This document shows, piece after piece, positions 1 through 8,624 of a DNA stretch of 64,000 bases (position 1 is its first letter; the number at the start of each line of letters is the position of its first letter). This stretch comes from Actinacidiphila sp. DG2A-62 (lineage in GTDB: Bacteria > Actinomycetota > Actinomycetes > Streptomycetales > Streptomycetaceae): the NCBI RefSeq assembly GCF_035825295.1, contig NZ_JAYMGI010000002.1, positions 4,221,001 to 4,285,000 on the forward strand, in the 5' to 3' direction. Made by a program: the position numbers and the translations under genes. Below the pieces are notes generated by a model. That model made no database searches. It worked only from the letters and a program-made list of their open reading frames with translations, and was not told the DNA's origin.

Positions 1-1
1 C

Positions 2-826
2 TCCCGCTTCGTCGAGGCGGTGGTCGAGCTGAAGCGCGCCGGCAGGTACGAGAAGTACGTCAGGCTGCACGGCAAGTACTTCGCCGCGGACGGCGAGACC
101 GGGCTGCGGATGGCGCACATGGCGCCGACGTTCTTCCCCTGGCACCGGCAGTTCCTGCTGGTCTTCGAGCGTGAGCTGCAGAGCCTCGACCCGACCGTGA
201 CCGTCCCGTACTGGGACTGGACGGTCGACCGGTCCCCCTCGTCCGCGCTGTGGGCCGACGACTTCATGGGCGGCAACGGACGCGACAGCGACGGTCAGGT
301 GATGACCGGCCCGTTCGCGTACCGCACCGGCAACTGGCCGATCCGCTACGGGGTGACGAAGGAGAAGTACCTCACCAGGAACATGGGCAGGCCGGACCGG
401 CCGATCGCGCTGCCGACCAGGGCCGAGCTGGACGGCGCGCTGTCGATCGCCACCTACGACACGGCGCCGTGGAACTCCGCGCCGGGCACCAAGGGCTTCC
501 GCAACAAGTTCGAGGGCTGGACGGTCAGCGAGACCAAGGGCGGCTACCTGCACAACCGGGTGCACCAGTGGGTCGGCGGCCACATGACCGGCGGCACCTC
601 GCCCAACGACCCGATCTTCTGGCTGCACCACGCCTTCTGCGACCTGCTGTGGGTGCGCTGGCAGCGCCGGCACCCGCACTCCGGCTACCTGCCGGCCGCG
701 CCGCTGGGCGCCAAGGACCCCGAGCACGGGCGGGTGGTGAGCCTGCACGAGAAGATGCCGCCGTTCGGCGTGACGCCCGCGGAGGTGCTGGACCACCGGC
801 GGTTCTACACGTACGAGGAGAGCTGA
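2..826 (+). CDS. melC2: Tyrosinase (melC2-type), 5' end missing
   Basis: Copper monooxygenase that oxidises phenols to o-quinones, the first step of melanin formation. The reading frame is already open at base 2, so the start and probably about 20 residues lie outside the window. The three CuA histidines are in RLHGKYF, MAHMAP and FPWHRQF. The three CuB histidines are in LHNRVHQWVGG and DPIFWLHHAFCD. The end (DHRRFYTYEES) matches the length of Streptomyces MelC2, which is exported with the copper chaperone MelC1. A melC1 gene would be expected just upstream but cannot be seen. A strong hairpin follows the stop codon. Confidence 0.95.
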   Translation, partial: SRFVEAVVELKRAGRYEKYVRLHGKYFAADGETGLRMAHMAPTFFPWHRQFLLVFERELQSLDPTVTVPYWDWTVDRSPSSALWADDFMGGNGRDSDGQVMTGPFAYRTGNWPIRYGVTKEKYLTRNMGRPDRPIALPTRAELDGALSIATYDTAPWNSAPGTKGFRNKFEGWTVSETKGGYLHNRVHQWVGGHMTGGTSPNDPIFWLHHAFCDLLWVRWQRRHPHSGYLPAAPLGAKDPEHGRVVSLHEKMPPFGVTPAEVLDHRRFYTYEES

Positions 827-882
827 CCGCACCCGGTGGGCGCGCGGGCCGGCGGGGTCCGCTCGCGCCGCCGGGCGTACGG

Positions 883-931
883 CGACGGCCTCCCGGCGCG
901 GGACTGGTGTCCGCGGGCCGGGAGGCCGTCG
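883..931. terminator. Terminator hairpin after tyrosinase
   Basis: A perfect 14-bp inverted repeat (CGACGGCCTCCCGG at 883-896, its complement at 918-931) with a 21-nt loop lies between the tyrosinase stop and the convergent chaplin gene, so it may serve both strands. There is no T-tract, as is usual in actinomycetes. Confidence 0.75.
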
Positions 932-975
932 TCTGGGGGTGCACCTCACGGTGCGTACGACCTGGTGGGCCGGAT

Positions 976-1248
976 TTACCAGCCGGTGTCGTCGCCGCCG
1001 CCGTGGATGGAGGCGTTGGTGCACTGGTTGCCGAACGCCGGGTTCAGCAGGCCGATCACGTCGATGGTGTTGCCGCACACGTTCACCGGAACGTGGACGG
1101 GCACCTGGACGAGGTTGCCGGACAGGACGCCCGGCGAACCGACCGCAGCACCCTGGGCGCCGGCGTCGGCCGCCGCCACACCAGCGCCGGCGGCCAGAGC
1201 GGCACCCGCGGCGGCGGTGACGGCCGCGGCCTTTGCGATACGCGACAT
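976..1248 (-). CDS. Short chaplin (ChpE/H type)
   Basis: Small secreted amphipathic surface protein of 90 residues. The start at 1248 (MSRIAKAAAV) is preceded by AGGGAG. A Sec signal peptide with Ala-rich core ends near GVAAADA, leaving a mature chain of about 60 residues. The chaplin domain is visible: GSPGVLSGNLVQVPVHVPVN followed by VCGNTIDVIGLLNPAFGNQC, with the two conserved cysteines. No sorting signal is present, so it is a short chaplin. In this family such proteins assemble into amyloid-like fibrils on aerial hyphae and spores and lower surface tension. The C-terminal tail INxGGGDDTGW-like extension is a little longer than usual. Confidence 0.93.
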   Translation of the reverse strand: MSRIAKAAAVTAAAGAALAAGAGVAAADAGAQGAAVGSPGVLSGNLVQVPVHVPVNVCGNTIDVIGLLNPAFGNQCTNASIHGGGDDTGW

Positions 1249-1385
1249 CAAGATCTCCCTGAGACGAGAAGCAGCCGCAGCACCTGCGGCTTTTTGACGC
1301 CCTGCGCAACGCCGGGGGATCACGGATGGTCACGCCGGTTGAGCCGTTCCGGTGACGCCGGCGACCGCCCGTGCGGTTCCGTGGG

Positions 1386-1931
1386 TCAGCTCGCCGGGGC
1401 GGCCGGAGTGGCCGACGGGGCCGTGGCGGTGCCCGTCAGGCCGCCGAGCAGCGCGCTGAGGGTGTCGACCAGCCCGCTGACCACGCCGGTCGCCGCGCTG
1501 AGCAGGCTGCCCACAGTGTCGGTGAGCGACTTCACCAGGGCGTCGAGCGCGGTCTGGAGCTGGGTCAGCGCGTCGGTCGCGGCGTCCCGGGCGACCCGGG
1601 AGCCGGCCTTCTGCGCCTGCGCCTCGCGGGTGGACTTCACCGCGGCGCGCGCGGCGTCGGCCTCCTTGGCGAGCGTGTCCGCGGTGGCCTTGCCGGCCAC
1701 CGCGTCCTCGACGAACACGGCGACGGGCGAGGCCACGTGGCCGACCCGGCCGAGCGTCCTGGCCTGGGCGATGATCGTGGTGGCGTCCGCGGGCGCCGCC
1801 ACCGGCCGGGAGGTGCGCAGGTGGTGGGAGGGCGTGTCGGCGGACGCGGAGGACGCTGCCAGCACGCCGCCGGCGGCCCCGCCGACGAGCGCCAGGGAGA
1901 CGACCACGCCGGTGATCCGGTGGGTACGCAT
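1386..1931 (-). CDS. Secreted Ala-rich helical protein
   Basis: Protein of 181 residues starting MRTHRITGVVVSLALVGGAA, a typical Sec signal peptide with a probable cut after ASADT. The mature part is Ala/Thr/Val-rich and predicted helical, with spaced hydrophobics (LQTALDALVKSLTDTVGSLL, then VVSGLVDTLSALLGG) that look amphipathic. No catalytic motif is seen. It is transcribed from the same strand as the chaplin, 137 bp upstream of it, but no operon link is evident. I do not recognise a named family. Start chosen at the signal peptide Met; a longer upstream reading frame lacks codon bias. Confidence 0.75.
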   Translation of the reverse strand: MRTHRITGVVVSLALVGGAAGGVLAASSASADTPSHHLRTSRPVAAPADATTIIAQARTLGRVGHVASPVAVFVEDAVAGKATADTLAKEADAARAAVKSTREAQAQKAGSRVARDAATDALTQLQTALDALVKSLTDTVGSLLSAATGVVSGLVDTLSALLGGLTGTATAPSATPAAPAS

Positions 1932-2244
1932 GGGGCGGTTTCCCTTCGGGAGGTGAACAACGGTCTGGACCACCGTGAAAAGCGGAAAGTCGCACCGCAA
2001 CCGCACCGGACCCAGTGCGCCTTCCGGCGTGGCGCCTTCGATCGGAAAGCGGCGGTCAATTCCGCTGCGCGTACGCCGTGTTCGGCCCCGCGCGCATCGT
2101 GACGGCACCTCATAGCGGCAATAGGCCGTCCGAGGAGGCCGGCCGGCGGAGAATTCCCCGAACGGGGGAATCCTGGGGTCATCGGTCGCCCGCTGAGGTG
2201 ATATCCGCCGCGGCCCGGGCCAGGCGGCGGTTAGGGTCCCGCGC
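1932..2244. other. Divergent intergenic region
   Basis: 313 bp between the secreted protein (minus) and the DUF5949 gene (plus), which must hold both promoters. It is less GC-rich than its surroundings in places (for example around 2100-2130). I see no convincing small gene and no clear operator. Confidence 0.5.
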
Positions 2245-2757
2245 ATGACCCAGACCAGCCAGACCCAGGCCGCGTCCGCGGCGCCGCTCCCCAGCCGGCT
2301 CGGCACCCTGGTGGTGATCCCCTGGGCCGGGGAGCACCAGGACGACGGCGCCGACATGCCGTTCCTGATGGCCTACACGCTCGGCGACGGCGTGGCGGGC
2401 CCCGAGGGCACACGGCAGGCGGTGCTGGAGGCCGCGGCGGAGATCGGGCTGCCGGTCGGCGGCGCGATCCTGGAGATCGGCACCCTGCCCAAGCCCCCGG
2501 TGAAGGTGCTCGTCGAGGGCGGCCAGGCGGTGCTCACCATGCCGTACCTGCACGTCAACTGCCCGGTGCCGCAGGAGTGGACGGCGGCGGCGCGGGCCCG
2601 CGGGTCGGTCTATCTGATCCTGGCCAGCTGCCCCTGGCCGCAGGCGGCGCCCGGCACCACGCTCACCGAGGAGGAGCTGCGGGCGTTCGCCGCCGACCCG
2701 GAGGTGCTCGGCTCGGCCGCGCACTGCCTGGTGCCGGTGTCGACGCTGAACGTGTAG
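2245..2757 (+). CDS. DUF5949 family protein
   Basis: Cytosolic protein of 170 residues matching the Streptomyces DUF5949 pattern from memory: LGTLVVIPWAGEH near residue 19, DMPFLMAYTLGDG near 36, VKVLVEGGQAVLTMPYLHVNCPVP near 90, and a C-terminal HCLVPVSTLNV. No signal peptide or membrane segment. Function unknown. It is a single gene, followed by a strong terminator. The preceding 25 residues are a variable Thr/Ala-rich leader. Confidence 0.8.
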   Translation: MTQTSQTQAASAAPLPSRLGTLVVIPWAGEHQDDGADMPFLMAYTLGDGVAGPEGTRQAVLEAAAEIGLPVGGAILEIGTLPKPPVKVLVEGGQAVLTMPYLHVNCPVPQEWTAAARARGSVYLILASCPWPQAAPGTTLTEEELRAFAADPEVLGSAAHCLVPVSTLNV

Positions 2758-2856
2758 GGCGCAGGGCGCGTAGGGCCGTCCTGGAGGTCGTCCGCGCCGG
2801 ACGCACGGACATGACGACCGGACCTCCGGACGTGACGACCGGACGTCCGCCCACAT

Positions 2857-2893
2857 GACGAGGGGCGCTCCCCCGGCGGGAGCGCCCCTCGTC
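2857..2893 (+). terminator. Intrinsic terminator
   Basis: Perfect 16-bp stem (GACGAGGGGCGCTCCC at 2857-2872 with its complement at 2878-2893) and a 5-nt loop, followed by GTCTTCGG. It is placed between the DUF5949 gene and the convergent small secreted protein, and is likely bidirectional. Confidence 0.85.
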
Positions 2894-2990
2894 GTCTTCG
2901 GTACGGCCGCCGCGTCGTGCGGCCGTACGTCCTGCGTGGTCGGTCGGTTCGGGCGGTGCCGGGTGACTCGCGCGGTGCCGGCGGTCCGGC

Positions 2991-3266
2991 TCAGCCGTTG
3001 ACGAGCTGGTTGCCGGCGGCGACGGCGTCGGACCCGGCCTGGACGGCGTTCTTCACGGCGGCGACCTTCTGGCCGACACCGGTCTCCTGGGCGACGCCCT
3101 GGGCGACCGGCGCGGCCTGCTCGCCCACGGCGGTCGCGGTCAGCGCGGTGCTGGTGAGGGTGCCGCCCAGGTCGGCGGCCTGCGCGGCGCCGGCCGCAGC
3201 AGCGGTCGCGGAGGCGGCGAGCAGGAAGGAGCCGGCCGCGGTGGTGAGGATTCGGCGTGCGTTCAT
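2991..3266 (-). CDS. Small secreted protein
   Basis: Protein of 91 residues: MNARRILTTAAGSFLLAASA signal peptide with cleavage near AAQAAD, then a mature region of about 60 residues rich in Ala, Val and Gln (GVGQKVAAVKNAVQAGSDAV). GGGAGGACC precedes the ATG. No cysteines, so it is not a chaplin or rodlin in the strict sense. Similar short Ala-rich exported proteins are common in Streptomyces and are unassigned. Function unknown. Confidence 0.75.
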   Translation of the reverse strand: MNARRILTTAAGSFLLAASATAAAAGAAQAADLGGTLTSTALTATAVGEQAAPVAQGVAQETGVGQKVAAVKNAVQAGSDAVAAGNQLVNG

Positions 3267-3628
3267 GGTCCTCCCAACGCCGCGGCCCCCCGCCAGGGCA
3301 CGCTCCGCACGCCGTCCGTCACCCCGCGTCCACCGGATTCACCCGCTCAGGGGCGGTGCCGGGCCCGTACGGTCGGCACGCGGCGTACGGCTCGCACGCG
3401 CGTCCGTCGACGCGCGCGGCCGGGGTCACGCGCACCGCGCGTCCCGTCCGTGCTCCTGGGTCTCCTACGCCTCGGCGCGGCGACGCTTCGTTGCCCGGCC
3501 GTGACAGGCGGCGCACCGATCGGCGAAGTGCCGCGGGCACGCTCGTGTCCAGCCGGTCAGCGGCCGGCCGGTCAGCCGGCCGGGCAGCCCGCTCGTCCGT
3601 TCCGTCGCCTGTCCCTGAGGGGATCACC
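3267..3628. other. Divergent intergenic region
   Basis: 362 bp between the small secreted protein (minus) and a lipoprotein (plus). It contains a GC-rich repeat cluster near 3548-3592 (GCCGGTCAG occurring twice within GGCCGG-rich palindromes). Open frames across it have poor start sites and are treated as non-coding. Confidence 0.5.
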
Positions 3629-4702
3629 ATGTCCGCAGCACCGCGCGGCCGCCGCCGCAGCACCGCCGCAGCCATCGCCGTGACCGCGGCCGTCACCACG
3701 AGCGCCGCGCTGCTGTTGTCGGCGTGCGGACCGGAGGACACCACCGACGCGACCGACGGCGCCTCGCCGACCGCGACCGGCCCGTCGACCACCGCGAGCG
3801 CCTCGACCGGAGGCGCGGGCAGCGGCAGCGGCAAGGGCGCCTCGGGATCCGGCGGCAGCCCCGCTCCGGTCAACGGCACCGCCCGGGGCGGTCTGACCAT
3901 CAGCGACGGCACCCGCTACGTGGTGATGAACGGCACCCGCGTGGACTTCGGCACCGAGGTGCGCGACCTGGCCTGGTCGCGGGACGGCAGCAAGGCCGCG
4001 TTCGTCGACGGCGACGGGGACCTCGCGGTCAGCAACGCCGACGGCAGCGGCCGGGTGATCGCCGCCCGCAACCCCGGCGGCCAGACCTGGTCCCACCCCA
4101 CCTGGCTGCTGCGCGCCGACGACCCGGCAAACGGCGAACCGGGCGCGGACCGGATCGTGTTCGCCGTCCGCGGCGGCGGCGCCTCGCGGCTGGTCTCCGT
4201 CGACGCCTCGGCGCGCGACGCGACGCCGCAGCCGCTGCCGCTGAACCACGCCTCGGGCGAGGACGTCCCCGACCTGCCGCAGACCGGCAACGTCTGGCCC
4301 AACGCGGGCGGCAGTCACGGCACGTCGGTATACGCGAACGAGGACACCGGCGACGTCTACATCCGCGACGACTACCTGCGGCAGCAGGGCTTCGACCTCG
4401 CCAAGGGGTCCGAGCCCGCGCTCGGCCCGGACCAGGGCGGCGACAACGGCGAGATCGTCTTCGTCCGCTCGGTCGGCGGCCACGACCACCTGTTCGTGGA
4501 GCACAGCGGCGACAACGGCCCGACCTACCGGGACATCACACCGAACGCGACCACCGACTACACCGAGCCGGCCTGGTCGCCGGAGGGCAGGACCATCGCC
4601 GCGCGCACCCCGCGGGGCGTCGTGACGCTGACCGCGGACGGCTCGCAGCCGCCGGTGCTCACCTCCGGCTACCACGGCCTGCCGGCCTACCGCCCGTCCT
4701 GA
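3629..4702 (+). CDS. Lipoprotein with TolB/WD40-like propeller
   Basis: Protein of 357 residues. The start at 3629 is chosen because AGGGGA lies 6 bases upstream and the next 35 residues are a lipoprotein signal ending in lipobox LLSAC. A Thr/Ser/Gly-rich linker (about residues 40-85) is followed by repeated segments with PD40-type features: RDLAWSRDGSKAAFVDGDGD, TEPAWSPEGRTIAARTPRG, and SHPTWLLRADDP. These fit a beta-propeller exposed outside the membrane and tethered by lipid. Role unknown. It overlaps the convergent downstream gene by 16 nt. Confidence 0.8.
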   Translation: MSAAPRGRRRSTAAAIAVTAAVTTSAALLLSACGPEDTTDATDGASPTATGPSTTASASTGGAGSGSGKGASGSGGSPAPVNGTARGGLTISDGTRYVVMNGTRVDFGTEVRDLAWSRDGSKAAFVDGDGDLAVSNADGSGRVIAARNPGGQTWSHPTWLLRADDPANGEPGADRIVFAVRGGGASRLVSVDASARDATPQPLPLNHASGEDVPDLPQTGNVWPNAGGSHGTSVYANEDTGDVYIRDDYLRQQGFDLAKGSEPALGPDQGGDNGEIVFVRSVGGHDHLFVEHSGDNGPTYRDITPNATTDYTEPAWSPEGRTIAARTPRGVVTLTADGSQPPVLTSGYHGLPAYRPS

Positions 4703-5304
4703 GCGGGCCTCATGTCGGCCGTACGACCGGCGAGTTCGGCGCGCAGCTCGTCCAGGTGCGCGTCGGACTCGGCGTGCGGCGAGAACTCCACCACGTCGAG
4801 GAAGCGGAACAGCACCCGCGTCGCGGTGATCGCGAACTCGTAGTCGGCGAAGCCCACCACGGCCCCCGAGGCGCCGCGCGCCGCGCCCCGCACGACGTGC
4901 TCGGTCATGGCGTCCGGGGTCCGCGCGTCCAGTCCCCTGCGGGCGCCCGGCCGGGCGAGATACGGGCAGACCATCGAGGCGTAGAGCATGCAGGCGCGGT
5001 GGCCCGGGCCTTCGAGGGTGGGCGCGAGATTGCGGTACGGCCGGCCGGCCGCCAGCGCCTCGGCGATCGCGGCGCTCTCCGACGCACCGACCACCCGCCA
5101 CACCGGGCCGCGCGGCATCAGCTCCCCGCACACCGAACAGCGGCGCCCGCGGGCGCAGTCGGCACTGCGCTCGTAGTCGGTCAGGGCGAACTGCGGGGTG
5201 TCGCCGTCCCACGGCGTGATCGCGGGGACGGGGTAGCCGCGGGCGTCGCGCGGGCGCGCGCCGACGGACGGCGGCACCGGGACGGCGTCAAACCGCACGG
5301 TCAC
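4687..5304 (-). CDS. Cys-rich (putative zinc) conserved protein
   Basis: Cytosolic protein of 205 residues if started at the GTG at 5304, which overlaps the end of the upstream DUF1992 gene and suggests coupled translation. An ATG at 5415 is in frame but its extra 37 residues are only a shadow of the upstream gene's repeats. Cysteine and histidine pairs could bind metal: CSVCGELM, GHRAC and CMLYASMVCP. The C-terminal half (VVGFADYEFAITATRVLFRFLDVVEF) is probably alpha/beta. I do not recognise the family. Confidence 0.65.
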   Translation of the reverse strand: MTVRFDAVPVPPSVGARPRDARGYPVPAITPWDGDTPQFALTDYERSADCARGRRCSVCGELMPRGPVWRVVGASESAAIAEALAAGRPYRNLAPTLEGPGHRACMLYASMVCPYLARPGARRGLDARTPDAMTEHVVRGAARGASGAVVGFADYEFAITATRVLFRFLDVVEFSPHAESDAHLDELRAELAGRTADMRPAQDGR

Positions 5305-6016
5305 CCCGCTCGCCCGCGGCGCGCTGGGCGTCGGGGGCATCGGGGGAGCGCTCCGCGTCGCGGGAACGCGCGGCCTCGCGGGAGCGCTGGGCATCACGGG
5401 AACGCCCGGCGTCACGGGAACGCTCCGCGTCGCGGGAACGCGCGGCGTCGCCGCCGCGCCTGCCGCGGCCGGTCAGGCGGGCGACGAGGCCGCGCCTGCG
5501 TCCGGGGGCCGCCGCGGGCGCGCCCTCGCCCGCCGCCCGCGCACCGGCCCCCGCCGCCTCCGCCGCCTCCGCGGCTCCCCCGGCTCCCGCTCGCGCCTCC
5601 GCCTGTTCGCGCAGCCGCCGCTCGCGTGCCTCGCGCCACTGCGCGACCGTGCGCTCCACGTCGAAGGGCCCGCGGTTCAGCGGCGGGCCCTCCGGCGGCC
5701 GGCGGATCGCGGCCTCGATCTTCTCGTTGATCACGTCGAGGATCCGCCGCACCTGACGCTCCGAGACCGCTTCGGCGATCGCGGCCTCCGCGTCCTCGGC
5801 CTCCTTGCGCAGCGCCAGCGACGGCGGCAGGAAGGACAGCCCCTCGCGGCGCATCTTGTCCTTGACCCACCACATCTCGTCGTACGAGGAGCCGGCCGAG
5901 CCCAGCGGCTTGCCCTTGCCGGTGAGCCCGTCGAACGCGCCGCTCTCCTGCGCCTCGCGGATCTGCCGGTCGGCCCAGGTCTCCCAGGAGACCCCGGGCG
6001 GCTTGCGTTCGCTCAT
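5288..6016 (-). CDS. DUF1992 (DnaJC28-like) protein with repeat tail
   Basis: Protein of 242 residues. Residues 8-75 carry the DUF1992 signature: SWETWADRQIREAQESGAFD, LTGKGKPL, DEMWWVKDKMRREGLSFLPP, and LALRKEAEDAE. The domain is shared with eukaryotic DNAJC28 but no J domain is present, and the function is unknown. After about residue 145 it becomes Ala/Glu-rich, then ends in about seven copies of a six-residue unit (RSRDAx) with Arg/Asp/Glu alternation. This tail is likely disordered or coiled and is not part of the conserved family. It overlaps the downstream Cys-rich gene. Confidence 0.82.
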   Translation of the reverse strand: MSERKPPGVSWETWADRQIREAQESGAFDGLTGKGKPLGSAGSSYDEMWWVKDKMRREGLSFLPPSLALRKEAEDAEAAIAEAVSERQVRRILDVINEKIEAAIRRPPEGPPLNRGPFDVERTVAQWREARERRLREQAEARAGAGGAAEAAEAAGAGARAAGEGAPAAAPGRRRGLVARLTGRGRRGGDAARSRDAERSRDAGRSRDAQRSREAARSRDAERSPDAPDAQRAAGERGDRAV

Positions 6017-6327
6017 GTCTCACTCCTCGGCTGCGGGGCCGGCCCGCTGTCGAGCCTACGCGGTCGGCCCCGCCGGGCGGAGGGCCCCGGCCCTGCGCGG
6101 CCCGGCAGGCTCGGCGGGATGCGCCCCGCCGCCCCCGTCCGCCCCTGTCCGCCCCCGTCCGGCCCCGTCCGGCCCCGCGCGCCACCTGCGTCACCCCTGT
6201 TGCCGCGGCCATCCGAGTGGACATCCGACATCAGGATTGCCGCTTGGTACGACTATGTAACTTTTGCCACGTTCGCATCCGAGCGCCACTGCTGCGCCCG
6301 CACAAGCAGGGCCGGTAGGCTTTCCGT
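6017..6327. other. Divergent intergenic region
   Basis: 311 bp between DUF1992 (minus) and the 98-aa gene (plus). Positions 6118-6180 hold a degenerate 9-10 bp tandem repeat (CCCCGTCCG-like). Positions 6240-6275 are the least GC-rich part and probably carry the plus-strand promoter. Confidence 0.45.
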
Positions 6328-6624
6328 GTGATCTTCAAGCGCATCGGAAACGGGCGGCCGTACCCGGACCACGGCCGGGTCAGCACGCGCGAGTGGGCGG
6401 ACGTCGCCCCACGTCCCGTGCGGCTGGACCAGTTGGTGACCACCAAGGGCCAGCTCGACCTGGAGACACTCCTGGCGGAGGACTCGACGTTCTACGGCGA
6501 CCTCTTCGCGCACGTCGTGAAGTGGCAGGGCGACCTCTATCTGGAGGACGGCCTGCACCGGGCCGTACGCGCCGCGCTCCAGCAGCGTCAAGTGCTGCAC
6601 GCCCGGGTCCTGGAGATGGACTGA
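6328..6624 (+). CDS. Conserved 98-aa protein (VapB-antitoxin-like by usual annotation)
   Basis: GTG start. The protein (VIFKRIGNGRPYPDHGR..., WADVAPRPVRLDQLVTTKG..., STFYGDLFAHVVKWQGDLYL, ...DGLHRAVRAALQQRQVLHAR) is a highly conserved actinobacterial sequence that databases often label a type II VapB family antitoxin. No toxin gene is adjacent: the next gene, 21 bp on, is a LytR_C membrane protein. The toxin-antitoxin reading is therefore doubtful. A housekeeping role is more likely, but unknown. Confidence 0.75.
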   Translation: MIFKRIGNGRPYPDHGRVSTREWADVAPRPVRLDQLVTTKGQLDLETLLAEDSTFYGDLFAHVVKWQGDLYLEDGLHRAVRAALQQRQVLHARVLEMD

Positions 6625-6645
6625 CAATCCGCTTACGCTGCGCTC

Positions 6646-7323
6646 ATGAGCATGCTCACCCCCTCCGGTATGGGCGGGAAGTACAAGGTCACCGGGACTG
6701 CCTACCCGCGGATGCGCCGGCCCAGGCGACGCGGCCGGATCGTCGCCGCCGTGGTCGCGTCGGTCGTCGTCCTGGGCCTGTTCGGGTGGGGGGCCGTGCA
6801 GCTGTTCCATGTCTTCAGAGGCGACGACGGCGACAACCAGGCGAGCGGCTCGCCGCAGAACACGCCCTCGTGCGCGCCGGTGACCCCGGCGACGCCCGGG
6901 AAGCCGATGGCGCTGCCGCAGCCCGCCGGTGTCACGGTGAGCGTGCTCAACGCGACCGCGCGCGGCGGCCTGGCCAAGTCCACCGCCGACGAGCTGGCCA
7001 AGCGCGGCTTCAAGGTGGCGCGGTTCGGCAACGCGGAGCCGCCCTACGACAAGAAGGTCACGCAGTCCGCGCTGATCGTGGCGGGTCCGGCGGGCGAGGC
7101 GGCGGCGCGTGAGGCCGGTACGCAGGTCGTCGGCTCGGCGGTGAAGATCGACCCGGCCCGCAAGGGCAAGGGGGTCGACCTGCTCATCGGCAACGGCTTC
7201 TCGGCGCTGGCCTCGCCCGCGGACGTGGCGAAGGCGCGGGTCGTGGCGGCGAACCCGCCGCCGCCGAAGCCGAGCTGCCGCCCGGTGTCGCCGTCGGCGA
7301 CCGGACCGGCGCGGAAGTCCTAG
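6646..7323 (+). CDS. LytR_C domain membrane protein
   Basis: Protein of 225 residues. A basic N-terminus (MRRPRRRGR) precedes one membrane segment (IVAAVVASVVVLGLFGWGAV, about 30-50). A Ser/Pro linker follows, then a LytR/CpsA/Psr C-terminal (LytR_C) domain from about 100: VTVSVLNATARGGLAKSTAD, ELAKRGFKVARFGNA, and VDLLIGNGFSALASP. Family members are extracytoplasmic and linked to cell-wall polymer attachment, though this protein lacks the catalytic LCP domain. It is probably co-transcribed with the 98-aa gene. Confidence 0.88.
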   Translation: MSMLTPSGMGGKYKVTGTAYPRMRRPRRRGRIVAAVVASVVVLGLFGWGAVQLFHVFRGDDGDNQASGSPQNTPSCAPVTPATPGKPMALPQPAGVTVSVLNATARGGLAKSTADELAKRGFKVARFGNAEPPYDKKVTQSALIVAGPAGEAAAREAGTQVVGSAVKIDPARKGKGVDLLIGNGFSALASPADVAKARVVAANPPPPKPSCRPVSPSATGPARKS

Positions 7324-7395
7324 CCCACCGCGCCCAACTGCCGGCCCGCGCGCCGTACCGCGGCGGGTCCGCGCCGTCACCGGCGTCCGGACGAG

Positions 7396-8031
7396 CTAAC
7401 CCACCGCGCCGTAGAGGCGGTCGCCGGCGTCGCCGAGGCCGGGGACGATGAAGCCCTGCTCGTTGAGCCGCTCGTCGACCGCCGCGGTGACCACGGTGAC
7501 CGGGCGGCCAACCAGTTCGCGTTCCATCACCTCGACGCCCTCGGGCGCCGCCAGCAGGCACAGCGCGGTCACGTCGTCGGCGCCGCGCTCGATCAGCAGC
7601 CGGATCGCCGCGACCAGGGTGCCGCCGGTCGCGAGCATCGGGTCCACCACGTAGACCTGGCGGCCGGAGAGGTCCTCGGGCATCCGGGTCGCGTAGGTCC
7701 TGGCCTCCAGCGTCTCCTCGTCCCGGACCATGCCGAGGAAGCCGACCTCGGCGGTCGGCAGCAAGCGCATCATGCCGTCGAGCATGCCGAGGCCGGCGCG
7801 CAGGATCGGCACGACCATCGGGCGCGGGTGCGAGAGCCGCACGCCCGTGGTGGGGGCGACGGGGGTGCGGATGTCGACCTGCTCGGTGCGGACGTCCCGC
7901 GTGGCCTCGTAGGCGAGCAGGGTGACCAGCTCGTCGGCCAGCCGCCGGAAGGTGGGCGAGTCGGTGCGCGCGTCGCGCAGGGTGGTGAGCTTGTGCGCGA
8001 CCAGGGGGTGGTCGACAACGTGGAGACGCAT
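7396..8031 (-). CDS. upp: Uracil phosphoribosyltransferase
   Basis: Makes UMP from uracil and PRPP in pyrimidine salvage; cytosolic. It is 211 residues, the usual length. The start MRLHVVDHPLVAHKLTTLRD is the conserved N-terminus. Motifs: PRPMVVPILRAGLGMLDG, the PRPP loop YVVDPMLATGGTLVAAI (about 130-145), and the uracil-binding C-terminal GFIVPGLGDAGDRLYGAV. It is convergent with the LytR_C gene. Confidence 0.97.
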   Translation of the reverse strand: MRLHVVDHPLVAHKLTTLRDARTDSPTFRRLADELVTLLAYEATRDVRTEQVDIRTPVAPTTGVRLSHPRPMVVPILRAGLGMLDGMMRLLPTAEVGFLGMVRDEETLEARTYATRMPEDLSGRQVYVVDPMLATGGTLVAAIRLLIERGADDVTALCLLAAPEGVEVMERELVGRPVTVVTAAVDERLNEQGFIVPGLGDAGDRLYGAVG

Positions 8032-8187
8032 GCGACGACTGTAACCGCACACTCGGGCGACCCGCGGCGGCCCTGCCACCCGCATCTTCTGCCGCCGCGG
8101 TGGGGTAAACCCCTCGTTCGGGGGAAACAGAGCACATACGCCCGGTGTCTCTCCCGGGTGAACCGAGGCGCTGGACGGTGAGCGCGG

Positions 8188-8376
8188 ATGCCTGAGATGC
8201 GGGACGGTGCCGGCGACGGCGGCGACGGTGAACGCGACGTGGAGCGCCGCAGGAAGCGCGCGGTGTTCCTGCGGGAGCTGAACGAGGCCCGGGAGCTGCG
8301 CGACCGCGTCCAGCCGCGACGCGCGCGGGCGAACCGGATGCGGCAGCAGATGCGGATGCGCACGTTCCGCTGGTGA
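8188..8376 (+). CDS. Small basic protein, conserved position
   Basis: Protein of 62 residues (MPEMRDGAGDGGDGERDVER..., KRAVFLRELNEARELRDRVQ..., ending RMRQQMRMRTFRW). It is strongly charged and predicted helical, with a basic C-terminus. It lies between upp and the deaminase pair, where I recall a similar short protein in other Streptomyces. No clear ribosome-binding site, so the start is uncertain. Function unknown. Confidence 0.55.
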   Translation: MPEMRDGAGDGGDGERDVERRRKRAVFLRELNEARELRDRVQPRRARANRMRQQMRMRTFRW

Positions 8377-8624
8377 AGGACCGCGCCGGGCGCCCCAGGA
8401 GGGCCCCGGCGCCCCGCCAAGCTCGTGGATTTACCGTCACGTGACGAAGAACTGGCACGTCGCGGTGGCGAAGACCTCTCGCAAAGCCCGGGTTTCTGCC
8501 ACGATGCCGATGGGTGGGACCATCGTGGAGGCATCAGAACATCATCGAGGCCTTCACGGAACGCGAACGGATCGCTTGCGGCCCCGCCCGGTCCGGACGG
8601 CCTGAGACCTGTGGGAGAGTCACG

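Noticed and set aside
4687..5415. ATG start at 5415 for the Cys-rich protein
   Set aside because: The extra 37 residues are just another frame of the DUF1992 repeat tail; the GTG at 5304 fits better.
6328..6624. VapBC toxin-antitoxin system
   Set aside because: Only the antitoxin-like label exists; no PIN-domain toxin gene is adjacent.
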